A stretch of 64,000 bases of DNA from the NCBI RefSeq assembly GCF_005780185.1, contig NZ_VBUI01000016.1, forward strand, positions 1-64,000, written 5' to 3'. Positions 31,829 through 39,392 of the stretch are shown here, in pieces. The translations under genes and the position numbers were made by a program. This stretch comes from Halomonas urmiana (GTDB taxonomy: Bacteria; Pseudomonadota; Gammaproteobacteria; Pseudomonadales; Halomonadaceae). The notes under the pieces were generated by a model. The model had not been told where the DNA came from, ran no database searches, and worked only from the letters and a program-made list of their open reading frames with translations. Numbering within the stretch: the first letter of the stretch is position 1; every line of letters begins with the position of its first letter.

Positions 31829-33204
31829 GCCGCGTTCTCCTCGGCCGCCGGCGAGCGGGTGGCGGGGGCTTCGGCCTCGGCGCCCGGGCCCTGCTCGTCG
31901 CAGCCCAGGTCCCGAGCCACGCGCAGGGCGCTCCAGACGCCGTCCTCGTGGAAGCCGTTGCGCCAGTAGGCGCCGCAGTAGTGGGTACGCCGCGACGGCC
32001 CCGAGATCTCGTCGTGGCGAGCCTGGGCGGCCTGGCCGGCCAGGGTGAACTGCGGGTGGGCGTAGGTGAAACGGCCTAGCACCTTGGCGGGGTCGATGGC
32101 GGCCGTGTCGTTGAGGGTCACGCAGAAGGTGTGCGGGGCCGTGATGCGCTGCAGGATGTTCATGTCGTAGGTGACCGAGACGCGCGCCGCGTCACCGCGG
32201 CCGTCGAGCCGGTAGTTCCAGCTCGCCCAGGCGCGCGGCCGACGCGGCAGCAGGCGGGTGTCGGTGTGCAGCACCACCTCGTTGTCCCGGTAGGGCAGGG
32301 CGCCGAGGATCTCGCGCTCGGCGTCGCTCGGGTCCTCCAGCATCGCCAGGGCCTGGTCGGCGTGGCAGGCCAGCACCACCTGATCGAAGGCCTCCACGCC
32401 GGCGTCGCTGCGCACCTCGACCCGGTCGGCGTGGCGGCGAATGCCGCGCACCGGGGTCGAGAGCCGGATGCGCTCGGCATAGGGCGCAGTCAGGGCCGGG
32501 ATGTAGGCGCGTGAGCCGCCCACCAGGGTGTACCACTGGGGACGGTCGTTGACCGACAGCAGGCCGTGGTGGCGGAAGAAGCGCACGAAGAACAGCAGCG
32601 GGAAGTCGCGCAGGTCACGGATGCTGGCCGACCAGATGGCGGCGCCCATGGGCAGCAAGTAGCGCCGCTGGAAGTCGGCATCGTAGCCGCCGGCGTCGAG
32701 CCAGGCGCCGAGGGTCATGGCCGGGTCGAGCCGGCCGCTCTCCAGTGTCCGGGTCGCCTCGCGGTTGAAGCGCAGGATGTTGCGCAGCAGCCGGTAGAAG
32801 CGGGGGCGCAGCAGGTTGCCCCGCTGGGCGAAGAGGCTCGCCAGGGTGTGGCCGTTGTACTCGAAGTCGCGGGCCGTCTCGTGGACCGAGAAGCTCATCT
32901 CGGTGGGTTGGGCGGCGACCCCGAGGGCCCCCAGGAGGCGCTGGAAGTGCGGGTAGGTCCAATCGTTGAAGACGATGAAGCCGGTGTCGATGGCGTAGTC
33001 CCGACCCTGGAGCGAGACGTCGATGGTCGCGGTGTGGCCGCCGAGCCGCTCGTCGGCCTCGAAGAGCGTCACCTCGTGGCGGCTCGACAGGTACCAGGCG
33101 GTGGCCATGCCACCGATGCCGCTGCCGATCACGGCGATGCGTTGGACGTCACCCCGTCGGGCGTCGCCCTGAGCCGGATGGAAGGGACGGGTCGGCGCAT
33201 TCAT
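31825..33204 (-). CDS. FAD-dependent oxidoreductase (amine-oxidase-like, COG2907 type)
   Basis: The 459-residue flavoprotein begins MNAPTRPFHPAQGDARRGD, then an N-terminal dinucleotide fold IAVIGSGIGGMATAWYLSSR and the E/DERLGGH loop typical of amine-oxidase/desaturase-like flavoenzymes. The frame is open a further 196 codons upstream, but that part is a shadow of the SDR gene. Start ATG overlaps the SDR stop (ATGA). The substrate is unknown; in related clusters this protein is suspected of oxidising acyl chains or carotenoid-like lipids. Confidence 0.9.
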   Translation of the reverse strand: MNAPTRPFHPAQGDARRGDVQRIAVIGSGIGGMATAWYLSSRHEVTLFEADERLGGHTATIDVSLQGRDYAIDTGFIVFNDWTYPHFQRLLGALGVAAQPTEMSFSVHETARDFEYNGHTLASLFAQRGNLLRPRFYRLLRNILRFNREATRTLESGRLDPAMTLGAWLDAGGYDADFQRRYLLPMGAAIWSASIRDLRDFPLLFFVRFFRHHGLLSVNDRPQWYTLVGGSRAYIPALTAPYAERIRLSTPVRGIRRHADRVEVRSDAGVEAFDQVVLACHADQALAMLEDPSDAEREILGALPYRDNEVVLHTDTRLLPRRPRAWASWNYRLDGRGDAARVSVTYDMNILQRITAPHTFCVTLNDTAAIDPAKVLGRFTYAHPQFTLAGQAAQARHDEISGPSRRTHYCGAYWRNGFHEDGVWSALRVARDLGCDEQGPGAEAEAPATRSPAAEENAA

Positions 33205-33995
33205 CGGCGAGCCTCCACGGGCGAATCCTGGCGGGTCATGCGCAGGCCCAGGCGGTGGCGCAGGCCCGGGGGCAGGATGCCCATCAGCCGGACCAGCAGC
33301 GTGAAGCGGCGCGGAAAGTGAATGTCCAGGCGGCGCCGCGCGAGGCCCGTGAGGATCGCTTCGGCGGCGGCATCGGTGGAGATGCGCATGGGCATGTCGA
33401 AGTCGTTGCGGTCGGTGAGCGGGGTCTTCACGAAGCCCGGGTGGATCAGGCTGACCCCGATGCCCTCGCCGGCCAGGTCCAGGCGCAGCGACTCCATGAA
33501 GTGGCTCAGCGCCGCCTTGGAGGCGCCGTAGGCCTCGGCCCGGGGCAGCGGCAGGTAGGCCGCGGCGCTGGAGGTGGCGGCCAGCAGCGGATGACCACCC
33601 TCCTCGCGGGCCCGGCGCAGCAGCGGCAGCGCCGCCTCGATGCAGTAGACGGCGCCGAAGAAATTGGGGGCGAAGACGCGTTCGACGAGCTCGACCTCGA
33701 AGTCGCGAGCGTCCAGGTATTCGCAGGTGCCGGCGTTGAGGATCGCCAGGTCCAGGCCACCGAACGCCTCGGCCAGGCGCTCGCCGGCCCACTCGACGGC
33801 CTGACGGTCCGCCACGTCCAGGGGCAGCGGCAGGGCGTTGTCATGGCCCTCGCAGAGCTCGGCCATGGCCGATTCGCTGCGCGCGCTCAGCGCCACCCGG
33901 TGCCCCTGCTCGAGCAGGCGCTCGGCCAGGGCGCGGCCGATGCCCGAGGTGGCCCCCGTCAGCCAGATGCGCTGTGTGTCGTTCGCGTTGGTCAT
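33201..33995 (-). CDS. Short-chain dehydrogenase/reductase
   Basis: A 264-residue classical SDR with NAD(P)-binding TGATSGIG near residues 14-21, the NAG motif (LAILNAGT), a catalytic serine region (ATSSAAAYLP) and YGASK. The C-terminus (RRFTLLVRLMGILPPGLRHR) is basic and hydrophobic and could touch the membrane. It lies 25 bases after the NTF2-like gene and overlaps the flavoenzyme gene by 4 bases. Confidence 0.92.
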   Translation of the reverse strand: MTNANDTQRIWLTGATSGIGRALAERLLEQGHRVALSARSESAMAELCEGHDNALPLPLDVADRQAVEWAGERLAEAFGGLDLAILNAGTCEYLDARDFEVELVERVFAPNFFGAVYCIEAALPLLRRAREEGGHPLLAATSSAAAYLPLPRAEAYGASKAALSHFMESLRLDLAGEGIGVSLIHPGFVKTPLTDRNDFDMPMRISTDAAAEAILTGLARRRLDIHFPRRFTLLVRLMGILPPGLRHRLGLRMTRQDSPVEARR

Positions 33996-34020
33996 GCGCT
34001 CTCCCCGTCCTCGATGGCCG

Positions 34021-34455
34021 TCACTGGCCCAGTTGTCGCTTCACCCGACGTATCACCCCACCCAGCAGCGGCAGTCGCTCGTAGAGCAGGGCGCCCGCAT
34101 CGAAGTAGTCGCGATGCCGGGCCACCCGGCCGTCGGGGGCAAAGTGCAGGTACGAACACCCCTCGACTTCGATGTCGCGCCCCCCGTCGAGCCTCGGATG
34201 CACCAGGTGCAGGGTCCAGGTGACGAAGGACGACTCCCCCTGCTGTAGACGCTCGTGGAAAACGAAATGGCACGATGTCACGTTGTCGTACAGGTTCTGG
34301 AAGTACCTCTCTAGCGCCTCTCGGCCCACTATGTGGTGCAGAGGATCAGTAAACTCCACGTCGTCAGTGTATACCTTGTACAATTTGTTTGTACAGGTTT
34401 TGTCTAGATTATTGAAGAAGGCACAGAAAGCTTCCAGGTCAGGTGCCTGGCGCAT
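34021..34455 (-). CDS. NTF2-like (nuclear transport factor 2 family) protein
   Basis: This 144-residue protein has an NTF2-like course: FCAFFNNLDK, DDVEFTDPLHHIVGREALER, FVTWTLHLVHP and HFAPDGRVARHRDYFDAGAL. Such proteins are small cone-shaped barrels that bind or isomerise hydrophobic ligands. It is co-clustered with SDR, flavin and CFA-like genes in similar clusters elsewhere. A patch near its start (about 34340-34440) is much richer in A and T than the neighbours, with two TTGTACA repeats, yet encodes family-conserved residues. Confidence 0.85.
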   Translation of the reverse strand: MRQAPDLEAFCAFFNNLDKTCTNKLYKVYTDDVEFTDPLHHIVGREALERYFQNLYDNVTSCHFVFHERLQQGESSFVTWTLHLVHPRLDGGRDIEVEGCSYLHFAPDGRVARHRDYFDAGALLYERLPLLGGVIRRVKRQLGQ

Positions 34456-34482
34456 GGTGGTATCTCCCGTGTCAGGCGGGCA

Positions 34483-35901
34483 TCAGCCCGCGGTCAGGGC
34501 CTTGAAGGCCTCGAGGGCGCGCACCCGAGCGGCGCGGTGGTCGACGATGGGGGCCGGGTAATCGACCCCGCCGAGCAGGTCGATCGAGGGCGCATGGCGG
34601 GCCTTGGCGGGCAGCCCGGCCAATTCGGGCAGCCACTCCGCCAGGAAGGTGCCGTCGGGATCGAAGCGCGTGGACTGGGTCGTCGGGTTGAAGATGCGGA
34701 AGTAGGGCGCGGCGTCGGTGCCGGTGGAGGCCGCCCACTGCCAGCCGCCGTTGTTGGCGCAGAACTCGCCGTCCACCAGGTGGCGCAGGAAGAAGTCCTC
34801 GCCCCGGCGCCAGTCGATCAGCAGGTGCTTGGAGAGGAACATGGCGGTGACCATGCGCAGGCGGTTGTGCATCCAGCCGGTGGCCACCAGCTGGCGAATG
34901 GCGGCATCGACGATCGGGTAACCGGTGCGCCCCTCGCACCAGGCCCGGAAGTCGGCCTCGTCATCGCGCCAGGCGAGGGCCTCGGTATGCCGCTGGAAGG
35001 CGCGATGGCGGCAGACCCGCGGGAAGCCGACGGCCACGTGGCGGTAGAATTCCCGCCATACCAGCTCGTTGACCCAGGCCGTGAGGCCGGCATCGCCCTC
35101 GGCCAGGGTGCCGTCGTTCTCGGCGAGCACCGCCTGCAGGCACTGGCGGGGGGAGATCATGCCCAGCGCCAGGTAGGGCGACAGCTCGCTGGTGCCACGG
35201 ATCGCCGGGAAGTCGCGCTGGCGCTGGTAGTGGCGTCCGCGATAGCGCAGGAAGCGCCCCAGGCGATCGGCGGCGGGGCCCTCGCCGGCGGGCCAGAGGC
35301 GTCCATCGATAGGAGTGTCGTCGAGTTGGGGGAGCGCGGGCAACGGATCGGCGGCGACCGGAAGCGGCGCCTGGGGCGCGGGCGTATTGCGCAGGGCGAT
35401 GCGCTCCGGTGTCAGCTGACGATGCCAGGCCTTGGCGAAGGGGGTGAAGACGCCGTAGTAGTCGCCCTTGCCGGTGAGCAGCTCGCCCGGGGCGAAGGCC
35501 ACGGCGTCGTGGTGGCCGGTGGCCGCGAGGCCCGCCTCCTGGAAGGCGGCGATCACGTCGCGGTCGCGGCGCTGCTCGTCCAGCGGGTACTCGTGGTTGA
35601 AGTGCAGGGCGCGGGCGCCGGTCTCGCGAGCGATCTCGAGCAGCGTGGCCGGGGCCCTCGCGAAGTAGTCGATGTCGCGGTGCAGCAGCGGGATGCCGAG
35701 GCCGTCGAGGCTGTCGCGCAGGGCGGCCACCCCGCGGCCCCAGAAGTCGAGCTTGTTGGCGCCGTGGCCGTGACGCCGCCAGTGGGACAGGCAGCGCAGG
35801 AAGACGGCGACCACGGGGCCCTGGCGAGCGGCCGCGGCCAGGGCAGTGTTGTCGTGAATCCGCAGGTCGCTGCGAAACCAGACGATCACGGGAGTGGACA
35901 T
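34483..35901 (-). CDS. phrB: Deoxyribodipyrimidine photolyase (class I CPD photolyase)
   Basis: A 472-residue photolyase that repairs cyclobutane pyrimidine dimers using blue light. Start at MSTPVIVWFRSDLRIHDN; an in-frame extension of 22 codons covers the MerR gene end. The FAD-binding and DNA-binding core is intact: WVNELVWREFYRH, TGYPIVDAAIRQL, WMHNRLRMVTAMFLSKHLL and NNGGWQWAASTGTDAAPYFR. The antenna domain comes first. It lies 13 bases after the MerR gene and 27 before the NTF2-like gene. Confidence 0.96.
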   Translation of the reverse strand: MSTPVIVWFRSDLRIHDNTALAAAARQGPVVAVFLRCLSHWRRHGHGANKLDFWGRGVAALRDSLDGLGIPLLHRDIDYFARAPATLLEIARETGARALHFNHEYPLDEQRRDRDVIAAFQEAGLAATGHHDAVAFAPGELLTGKGDYYGVFTPFAKAWHRQLTPERIALRNTPAPQAPLPVAADPLPALPQLDDTPIDGRLWPAGEGPAADRLGRFLRYRGRHYQRQRDFPAIRGTSELSPYLALGMISPRQCLQAVLAENDGTLAEGDAGLTAWVNELVWREFYRHVAVGFPRVCRHRAFQRHTEALAWRDDEADFRAWCEGRTGYPIVDAAIRQLVATGWMHNRLRMVTAMFLSKHLLIDWRRGEDFFLRHLVDGEFCANNGGWQWAASTGTDAAPYFRIFNPTTQSTRFDPDGTFLAEWLPELAGLPAKARHAPSIDLLGGVDYPAPIVDHRAARVRALEAFKALTAG

Positions 35902-35914
35902 GGACGGCTCCGGG

Positions 35915-36829
35915 TCAGCGGGCGGGGAGTCGGGCCTGGAGGCACTGCATGGCCTCGTCGAGATCATCGCCGAGCAGCTCCACCCGGGTATCTTCCAGGT
36001 CGGCCTCGCGGATGCGGGCCATCGGGCCGCAGGCCATCAGTGGCACCTCGAGCTGCTCGGCCAGTCGCGGCAGCTGGCGTCGCACCAGCTCGGCCTTCTC
36101 GGCCTTGCCGCTGGCCAGCAGCAGGCCGGCGGCCTGGAAGCGCTCCACCGCCAGCGGCACCTCGCCGAAGGGCAGCGGGGCGTCGAAGAGCCGGATGCGG
36201 TAGCCGCGGTCGCTGGCGGCCAGCGCCGCGAGCAGCACCCAGAGCGGCGAGGGGTCGTCCGGCAGCGGGGCGACGAGCAGCGTCGGGCCGGCGCTGAGCC
36301 GGTTGGCGTGCAGCAGCCGGGTGCCGATGTGGGTGCGCAGGAAGGCCTCCAGGGTACGGCGCTGCAGGATGTCGCCCAGCTGCTCGCCCCAGCCCTCCTC
36401 GAGCTGGCGCACCACCGGCTGCCACAGCTCGGCCAGGCAGATCGGCACCGGATAGAGAGCCAGCGACTGGTTGAACAGCGCCTCGAGGCGCTCGAGGTCG
36501 AGCGCCTGGAGGGCGCTGATCAGCTGGCGTCGCTGGCCCGGCCAGTCGCCGGCCGCCGGCGCCGGGGTCTCGGCCGTCTCCGGCTGGTCGAGCAGCTCGC
36601 GTACCTGGCTGACCGGGACGCCGCGGTTGAGCCACTGCAGGATGCGCTCGACGCGCTCGATGTCCTCGCGGGCATAGAGGCGATGTCCCTTGGGGGTCCG
36701 CTGGGGCTGGATCAGCCCGTAGCGACGCTCCCAGGCGCGCAGGGTGACGGAGTTCACGCCGGTTAGCCGAGAGACTTCGCGGATCGGGTAGAGCGGGGTG
36801 TCGGCCGGGCGCCGTGCCTCGTCGTTCAT
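35915..36829 (-). CDS. MerR-family regulator with a degenerate B12-binding domain (CarH/LitR relative)
   Basis: The 304-residue protein has an N-terminal MerR helix-turn-helix (YPIREVSRLTGVNSVTLRAWERR, residues 14-36, with YGLIQPQRTPKGHRLY after) and a C-terminal half like the cobalamin-binding photosensor domain of CarH/LitR. The B12 residues are lost: after Trp-147 the Glu-His pair of the W-x9-EH motif is Arg-157/Arg-158, and the His of ExHxxG is Ser-194 (DDPSPLW). It probably represses or activates the photolyase cluster without B12, possibly through another ligand. It overlaps CbiX by 4 bases and is 13 bases from phrB. Confidence 0.88.
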   Translation of the reverse strand: MNDEARRPADTPLYPIREVSRLTGVNSVTLRAWERRYGLIQPQRTPKGHRLYAREDIERVERILQWLNRGVPVSQVRELLDQPETAETPAPAAGDWPGQRRQLISALQALDLERLEALFNQSLALYPVPICLAELWQPVVRQLEEGWGEQLGDILQRRTLEAFLRTHIGTRLLHANRLSAGPTLLVAPLPDDPSPLWVLLAALAASDRGYRIRLFDAPLPFGEVPLAVERFQAAGLLLASGKAEKAELVRRQLPRLAEQLEVPLMACGPMARIREADLEDTRVELLGDDLDEAMQCLQARLPAR

Positions 36830-37206
36830 GAGCGTGCCGACTCCCCTGCCTGCTCGGCGACCACCGCCGCCAGCGCCTCGACGAAGGCCGGGTGCTCGCC
36901 GACCGGCGACAGCAGGGTCAGCTCGAGGCTCGGATGGGCGGCGGTCAACGCCTCGACCTGGCCGGGCACGTCACGGCGTAGGTGGCGGCCGGCGGCGAAG
37001 AACAGCGGCAGGATCTCGGCGCGCTCGACCCCGGCCGCGGCCAGCTCGGCCACCGTGGACTCGAGCGAGGGCTCGCTGAGCTCCATGTAGGCCAGGCGCA
37101 GCGGGGTCGACAGCCGCTCGGTCAGGGCCTTGGCGAAGTGTTCGAAGGGGGCTCGCCAGTTCGGGTCGCTGGAGCCGTGGGCGAGCAGGATCAGGGCGTA
37201 GGACAT
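36826..37206 (-). CDS. cbiX: Short sirohydrochlorin chelatase (CbiX)
   Basis: A 126-residue, single-domain class II chelatase. LLAHGSSDPNWRAPFEHFA carries the active histidine near residue 10, and LPLFFAAGRHLRRDV the second. It inserts Co2+ or Fe2+ into sirohydrochlorin, the branch point to B12 or siroheme. Start MSYALILLAHG; the longer upstream frame has no conserved sequence. It overlaps the MerR gene by 4 bases and lies 26 bases after the flavin oxidoreductase gene. Confidence 0.9.
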   Translation of the reverse strand: MSYALILLAHGSSDPNWRAPFEHFAKALTERLSTPLRLAYMELSEPSLESTVAELAAAGVERAEILPLFFAAGRHLRRDVPGQVEALTAAHPSLELTLLSPVGEHPAFVEALAAVVAEQAGESARS

Positions 37207-37232
37207 AAAAGTCTCCAGTCGCGAAGAGGGAG

Positions 37233-38291
37233 TCAGGAAGCGTCGGCCGCCAGGGCCTCGCCGAGGTGGTGACCGGAGAGCCAGGCGTCCTCGACCCGCG
37301 GCCCGCGCCAGCCGTCGCCGCACAGCGCGAGCCCGGTGGGCGAACGGCGGTAGTCGAGGTTCACCGCCTCGCCGCCGGCGAAGACGTCCGGCTGGGCATA
37401 GCGCCAGCGGTGGGCGCCCAGTGAGGTCGGGTCGGGCAGCATCACGCCATCTGGCAGCCGTGCGCGGAAGGCCTCGAGCAGGCGCTGGGCGACGGTTTCG
37501 GCGTCGAGCTCCAGGTGTGCCTCGCTCCACTCGAGCCGCGCCAGCAGGCTCAGGCTTTCGCCCTGGCCGTGACGACCGGGCTTGTGATCGTTGCGGCTGA
37601 CGAAGCGCAGCGATGGCTCGCCCGGCGGCCGCGCCGGGTCGGGCGCCAGGCGCACCGCCTGCCAGTCGTCGTCGACCCCCGGCAATTCGGGCAGCGGCGC
37701 CGCGAAGCAGGCCCAGGCGGCCCAGCAGGGGCGCTGGATAACCGCCTCACAGGCGGCCGCGAGGGTCGGCTCGTGGGGCGCCAGCAGCGCCTGGGCCTGG
37801 GGCGAGGGCGGGGCGATCACCACCTGATCGAAGGGGCCGTGGCGCACGTCGTGCTGATCGATCAGCCACCAGTCATTGCCCCGGGGCTCGAGGCGCTCGA
37901 TGCGGGTGCCGGTCTCGAGGGCGAGCCCCTCGGCCAGGTGGCGGGTGACCGCACTCATGCGAGGGACGCCGATCAGGCGCTCGACCTCGTCCCGGTGGCG
38001 ATACCAGCCGGATTCACTCGCCTCCCACAGGGAGTCGGGCCAGGAAGCGACGATGCCCGCCTCGCGCCAGGCTGCGACCTGGCGGCGGAAGGCCGGATCA
38101 CGCACGCTGAAGAACTGGGCCCCCAGGTCGACCGCCGCCTCGTCGAGGCGGCGCGTCGACATGCGTCCTCCAGGGCCGTGTGCCTTGTCGTAGAGGCGCA
38201 CCGGCAGGCCGTGCGCCTGCAGGGCCTGTCCACAGGCGAGGCCGGCGAGGCCGGCACCGATGATGGCGGTGGTAGCGGGGGCGTGGGGCAT
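37233..38291 (-). CDS. Renalase-like FAD/NAD(P)-dependent oxidoreductase
   Basis: A 352-residue flavoprotein with the FAD motif IIGAGLAGLACGQAL (residues 10-24) and the loop GPGGRMSTRR that marks the COG3380/renalase-like family. The C-terminus (GLALCGDGWRGPRVEDAWLSG) contains the second FAD-contact motif. It is first in the ten-gene cluster, following the predicted promoter at 38325-38355. The substrate is unknown; renalase-like enzymes oxidise abnormal NAD(P)H isomers, but bacterial members vary. Confidence 0.88.
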   Translation of the reverse strand: MPHAPATTAIIGAGLAGLACGQALQAHGLPVRLYDKAHGPGGRMSTRRLDEAAVDLGAQFFSVRDPAFRRQVAAWREAGIVASWPDSLWEASESGWYRHRDEVERLIGVPRMSAVTRHLAEGLALETGTRIERLEPRGNDWWLIDQHDVRHGPFDQVVIAPPSPQAQALLAPHEPTLAAACEAVIQRPCWAAWACFAAPLPELPGVDDDWQAVRLAPDPARPPGEPSLRFVSRNDHKPGRHGQGESLSLLARLEWSEAHLELDAETVAQRLLEAFRARLPDGVMLPDPTSLGAHRWRYAQPDVFAGGEAVNLDYRRSPTGLALCGDGWRGPRVEDAWLSGHHLGEALAADAS

Positions 38292-38324
38292 GGGCCTCTC
38301 GTGCAGTCAACGGCGTTCATCGCT

Positions 38325-38359
38325 AGACTAGCAGAAGTGTACAACGGCTGTATAACTCA
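38325..38359 (-). promoter_or_regulatory. Promoter and direct-repeat operator of the light/stress cluster
   Basis: On the - strand TTATAC (38350-38355) and TAGTCT (38325-38330) are separated by 19 bases, the long spacer typical of MerR-controlled promoters. Read on + the region holds TGTACAA (38338-38344) and TGTATAA (38349-38355), an 11-bp-spaced direct repeat overlapping the -35 box and the spacer, as in CarH-type operators. The first gene starts 34 bases below the -10 box. Confidence 0.5.
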
Positions 38360-38410
38360 TGATGGCGTGTCGTCACGGCTTGCCACACAAGGCTTGGGGA
38401 GGGATTCCGG

Positions 38411-39316
38411 ATGCGAGTGCTGATCACGGGCGGCAGCGGGTTCGTCGGGCAGCGCCTCTGCCGGCGGTTGAAGGAGGCGGGACACCAGCTGCTGGTGGTG
38501 TCCCGGGAGCCCGACGCGGTCCGCGACCGCCTGCCGGAAGGCAGCGACATTCGGCGTTCGGTGCTGGACTTCGTCGACACCCCGCCGGATGCCATCGTTA
38601 ACCTGGCCGGCGAGCCGATCGCCGCCAAGCGCTGGAGCGAGGATCAGAAGGAGCGGCTGATCGACTCCCGGGTCAACGTCACCGGCGACCTGGTGATGCT
38701 CTGCGAGCAGCTGAAGGCCAGCGAGGGGCGCATGCCGAAGGTGATGGTCTCGGCTTCGGCCATGGGCTACTACGGCGATCAGGGCGATCGCGAGGTCACC
38801 GAAGAGACCCCGCCCCACGACGAGTTCGCCCACCGGCTTTGCAAGCGCTGGGAGGAGGTCGCCGGCGAGGCGGCGGACTTCGGCGTGCGGGTCGCCCTGC
38901 TGCGTATCGGCCTGGTGCTCGACGTCGGCGGCGGCAGCCTGGCGAAGATGCTGCCGCCCTTCAAGATGGGGCTGGGTGGGCGCTTCGGCAACGGTACGCA
39001 GTTCATGCCGTGGATCCACCGCGAGGACCTGGTACGTGCCATCCTCTTCCTGCTCGAGCGCGATGACCTGGAGGGTCCCTTCAACGGCAGCGCCCCCCAC
39101 CCGGTCACCAACGCCGAGTTCTCCCGCACCCTGGCCGGGCAGCTGGGCCGCCCGGCGCTGATGCCGGTGCCGGCCATCGCCCTGGAGGTCGCCTTCGGCG
39201 AGATGTCGCGTCTGCTCCTGACCGGCGCCGACATGCGTCCGGCGCGGCTGCAGGAGGCCGGCTTCGAGTTCCGCTTCCCGACCCTGGACAAGGCCCTGGC
39301 CGATATCCTCGGCTGA
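38411..39316 (+). CDS. TIGR01777-family epimerase/oxidoreductase (YfcH-like)
   Basis: A 301-residue atypical SDR with ITGGSGFVG near the N-terminus, NLAGEPIAAKRW, SASAMGYYGD with the catalytic tyrosine region, and the late NGSAPHPVTNAEF. In animals a relative is SDR39U1. The substrate is unknown. It is divergent from the light/stress cluster, and its GGGAGGG site precedes the ATG. Because the two share the intergenic region, it might be co-regulated. Confidence 0.92.
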   Translation: MRVLITGGSGFVGQRLCRRLKEAGHQLLVVSREPDAVRDRLPEGSDIRRSVLDFVDTPPDAIVNLAGEPIAAKRWSEDQKERLIDSRVNVTGDLVMLCEQLKASEGRMPKVMVSASAMGYYGDQGDREVTEETPPHDEFAHRLCKRWEEVAGEAADFGVRVALLRIGLVLDVGGGSLAKMLPPFKMGLGGRFGNGTQFMPWIHREDLVRAILFLLERDDLEGPFNGSAPHPVTNAEFSRTLAGQLGRPALMPVPAIALEVAFGEMSRLLLTGADMRPARLQEAGFEFRFPTLDKALADILG

Positions 39317-39334
39317 GGGCGCCACGCCCACACT

Positions 39335-39373
39335 CACAGGGGCCCCGCCGGCAGTGCCGGCGGGGCCCCTGTG
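39335..39373. terminator. Bidirectional hairpin between the YfcH-like gene and rapA
   Basis: A perfect 18-bp stem around an AGT loop, almost entirely G and C, between the ends of two convergent genes. T-tracts are lacking, so it may act with Rho or by blocking read-through. Confidence 0.75.
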
Positions 39374-39392
39374 CGTCGAAGGCCGCTTTCGA

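Noticed and set aside
33205..33792. A 196-codon N-terminal extension of the FAD oxidoreductase frame
   Set aside because: It overlaps the SDR gene on the same strand in another frame, is proline/arginine-rich and low in family conservation; the conserved flavoprotein starts at the ATG overlapping the SDR stop.
34376..34395. TTGTACA repeats in the NTF2-like gene as a proven operator
   Set aside because: They lie within conserved coding sequence, the spacing differs (13 not 11) and no internal promoter was found; kept only as a low-interest observation.
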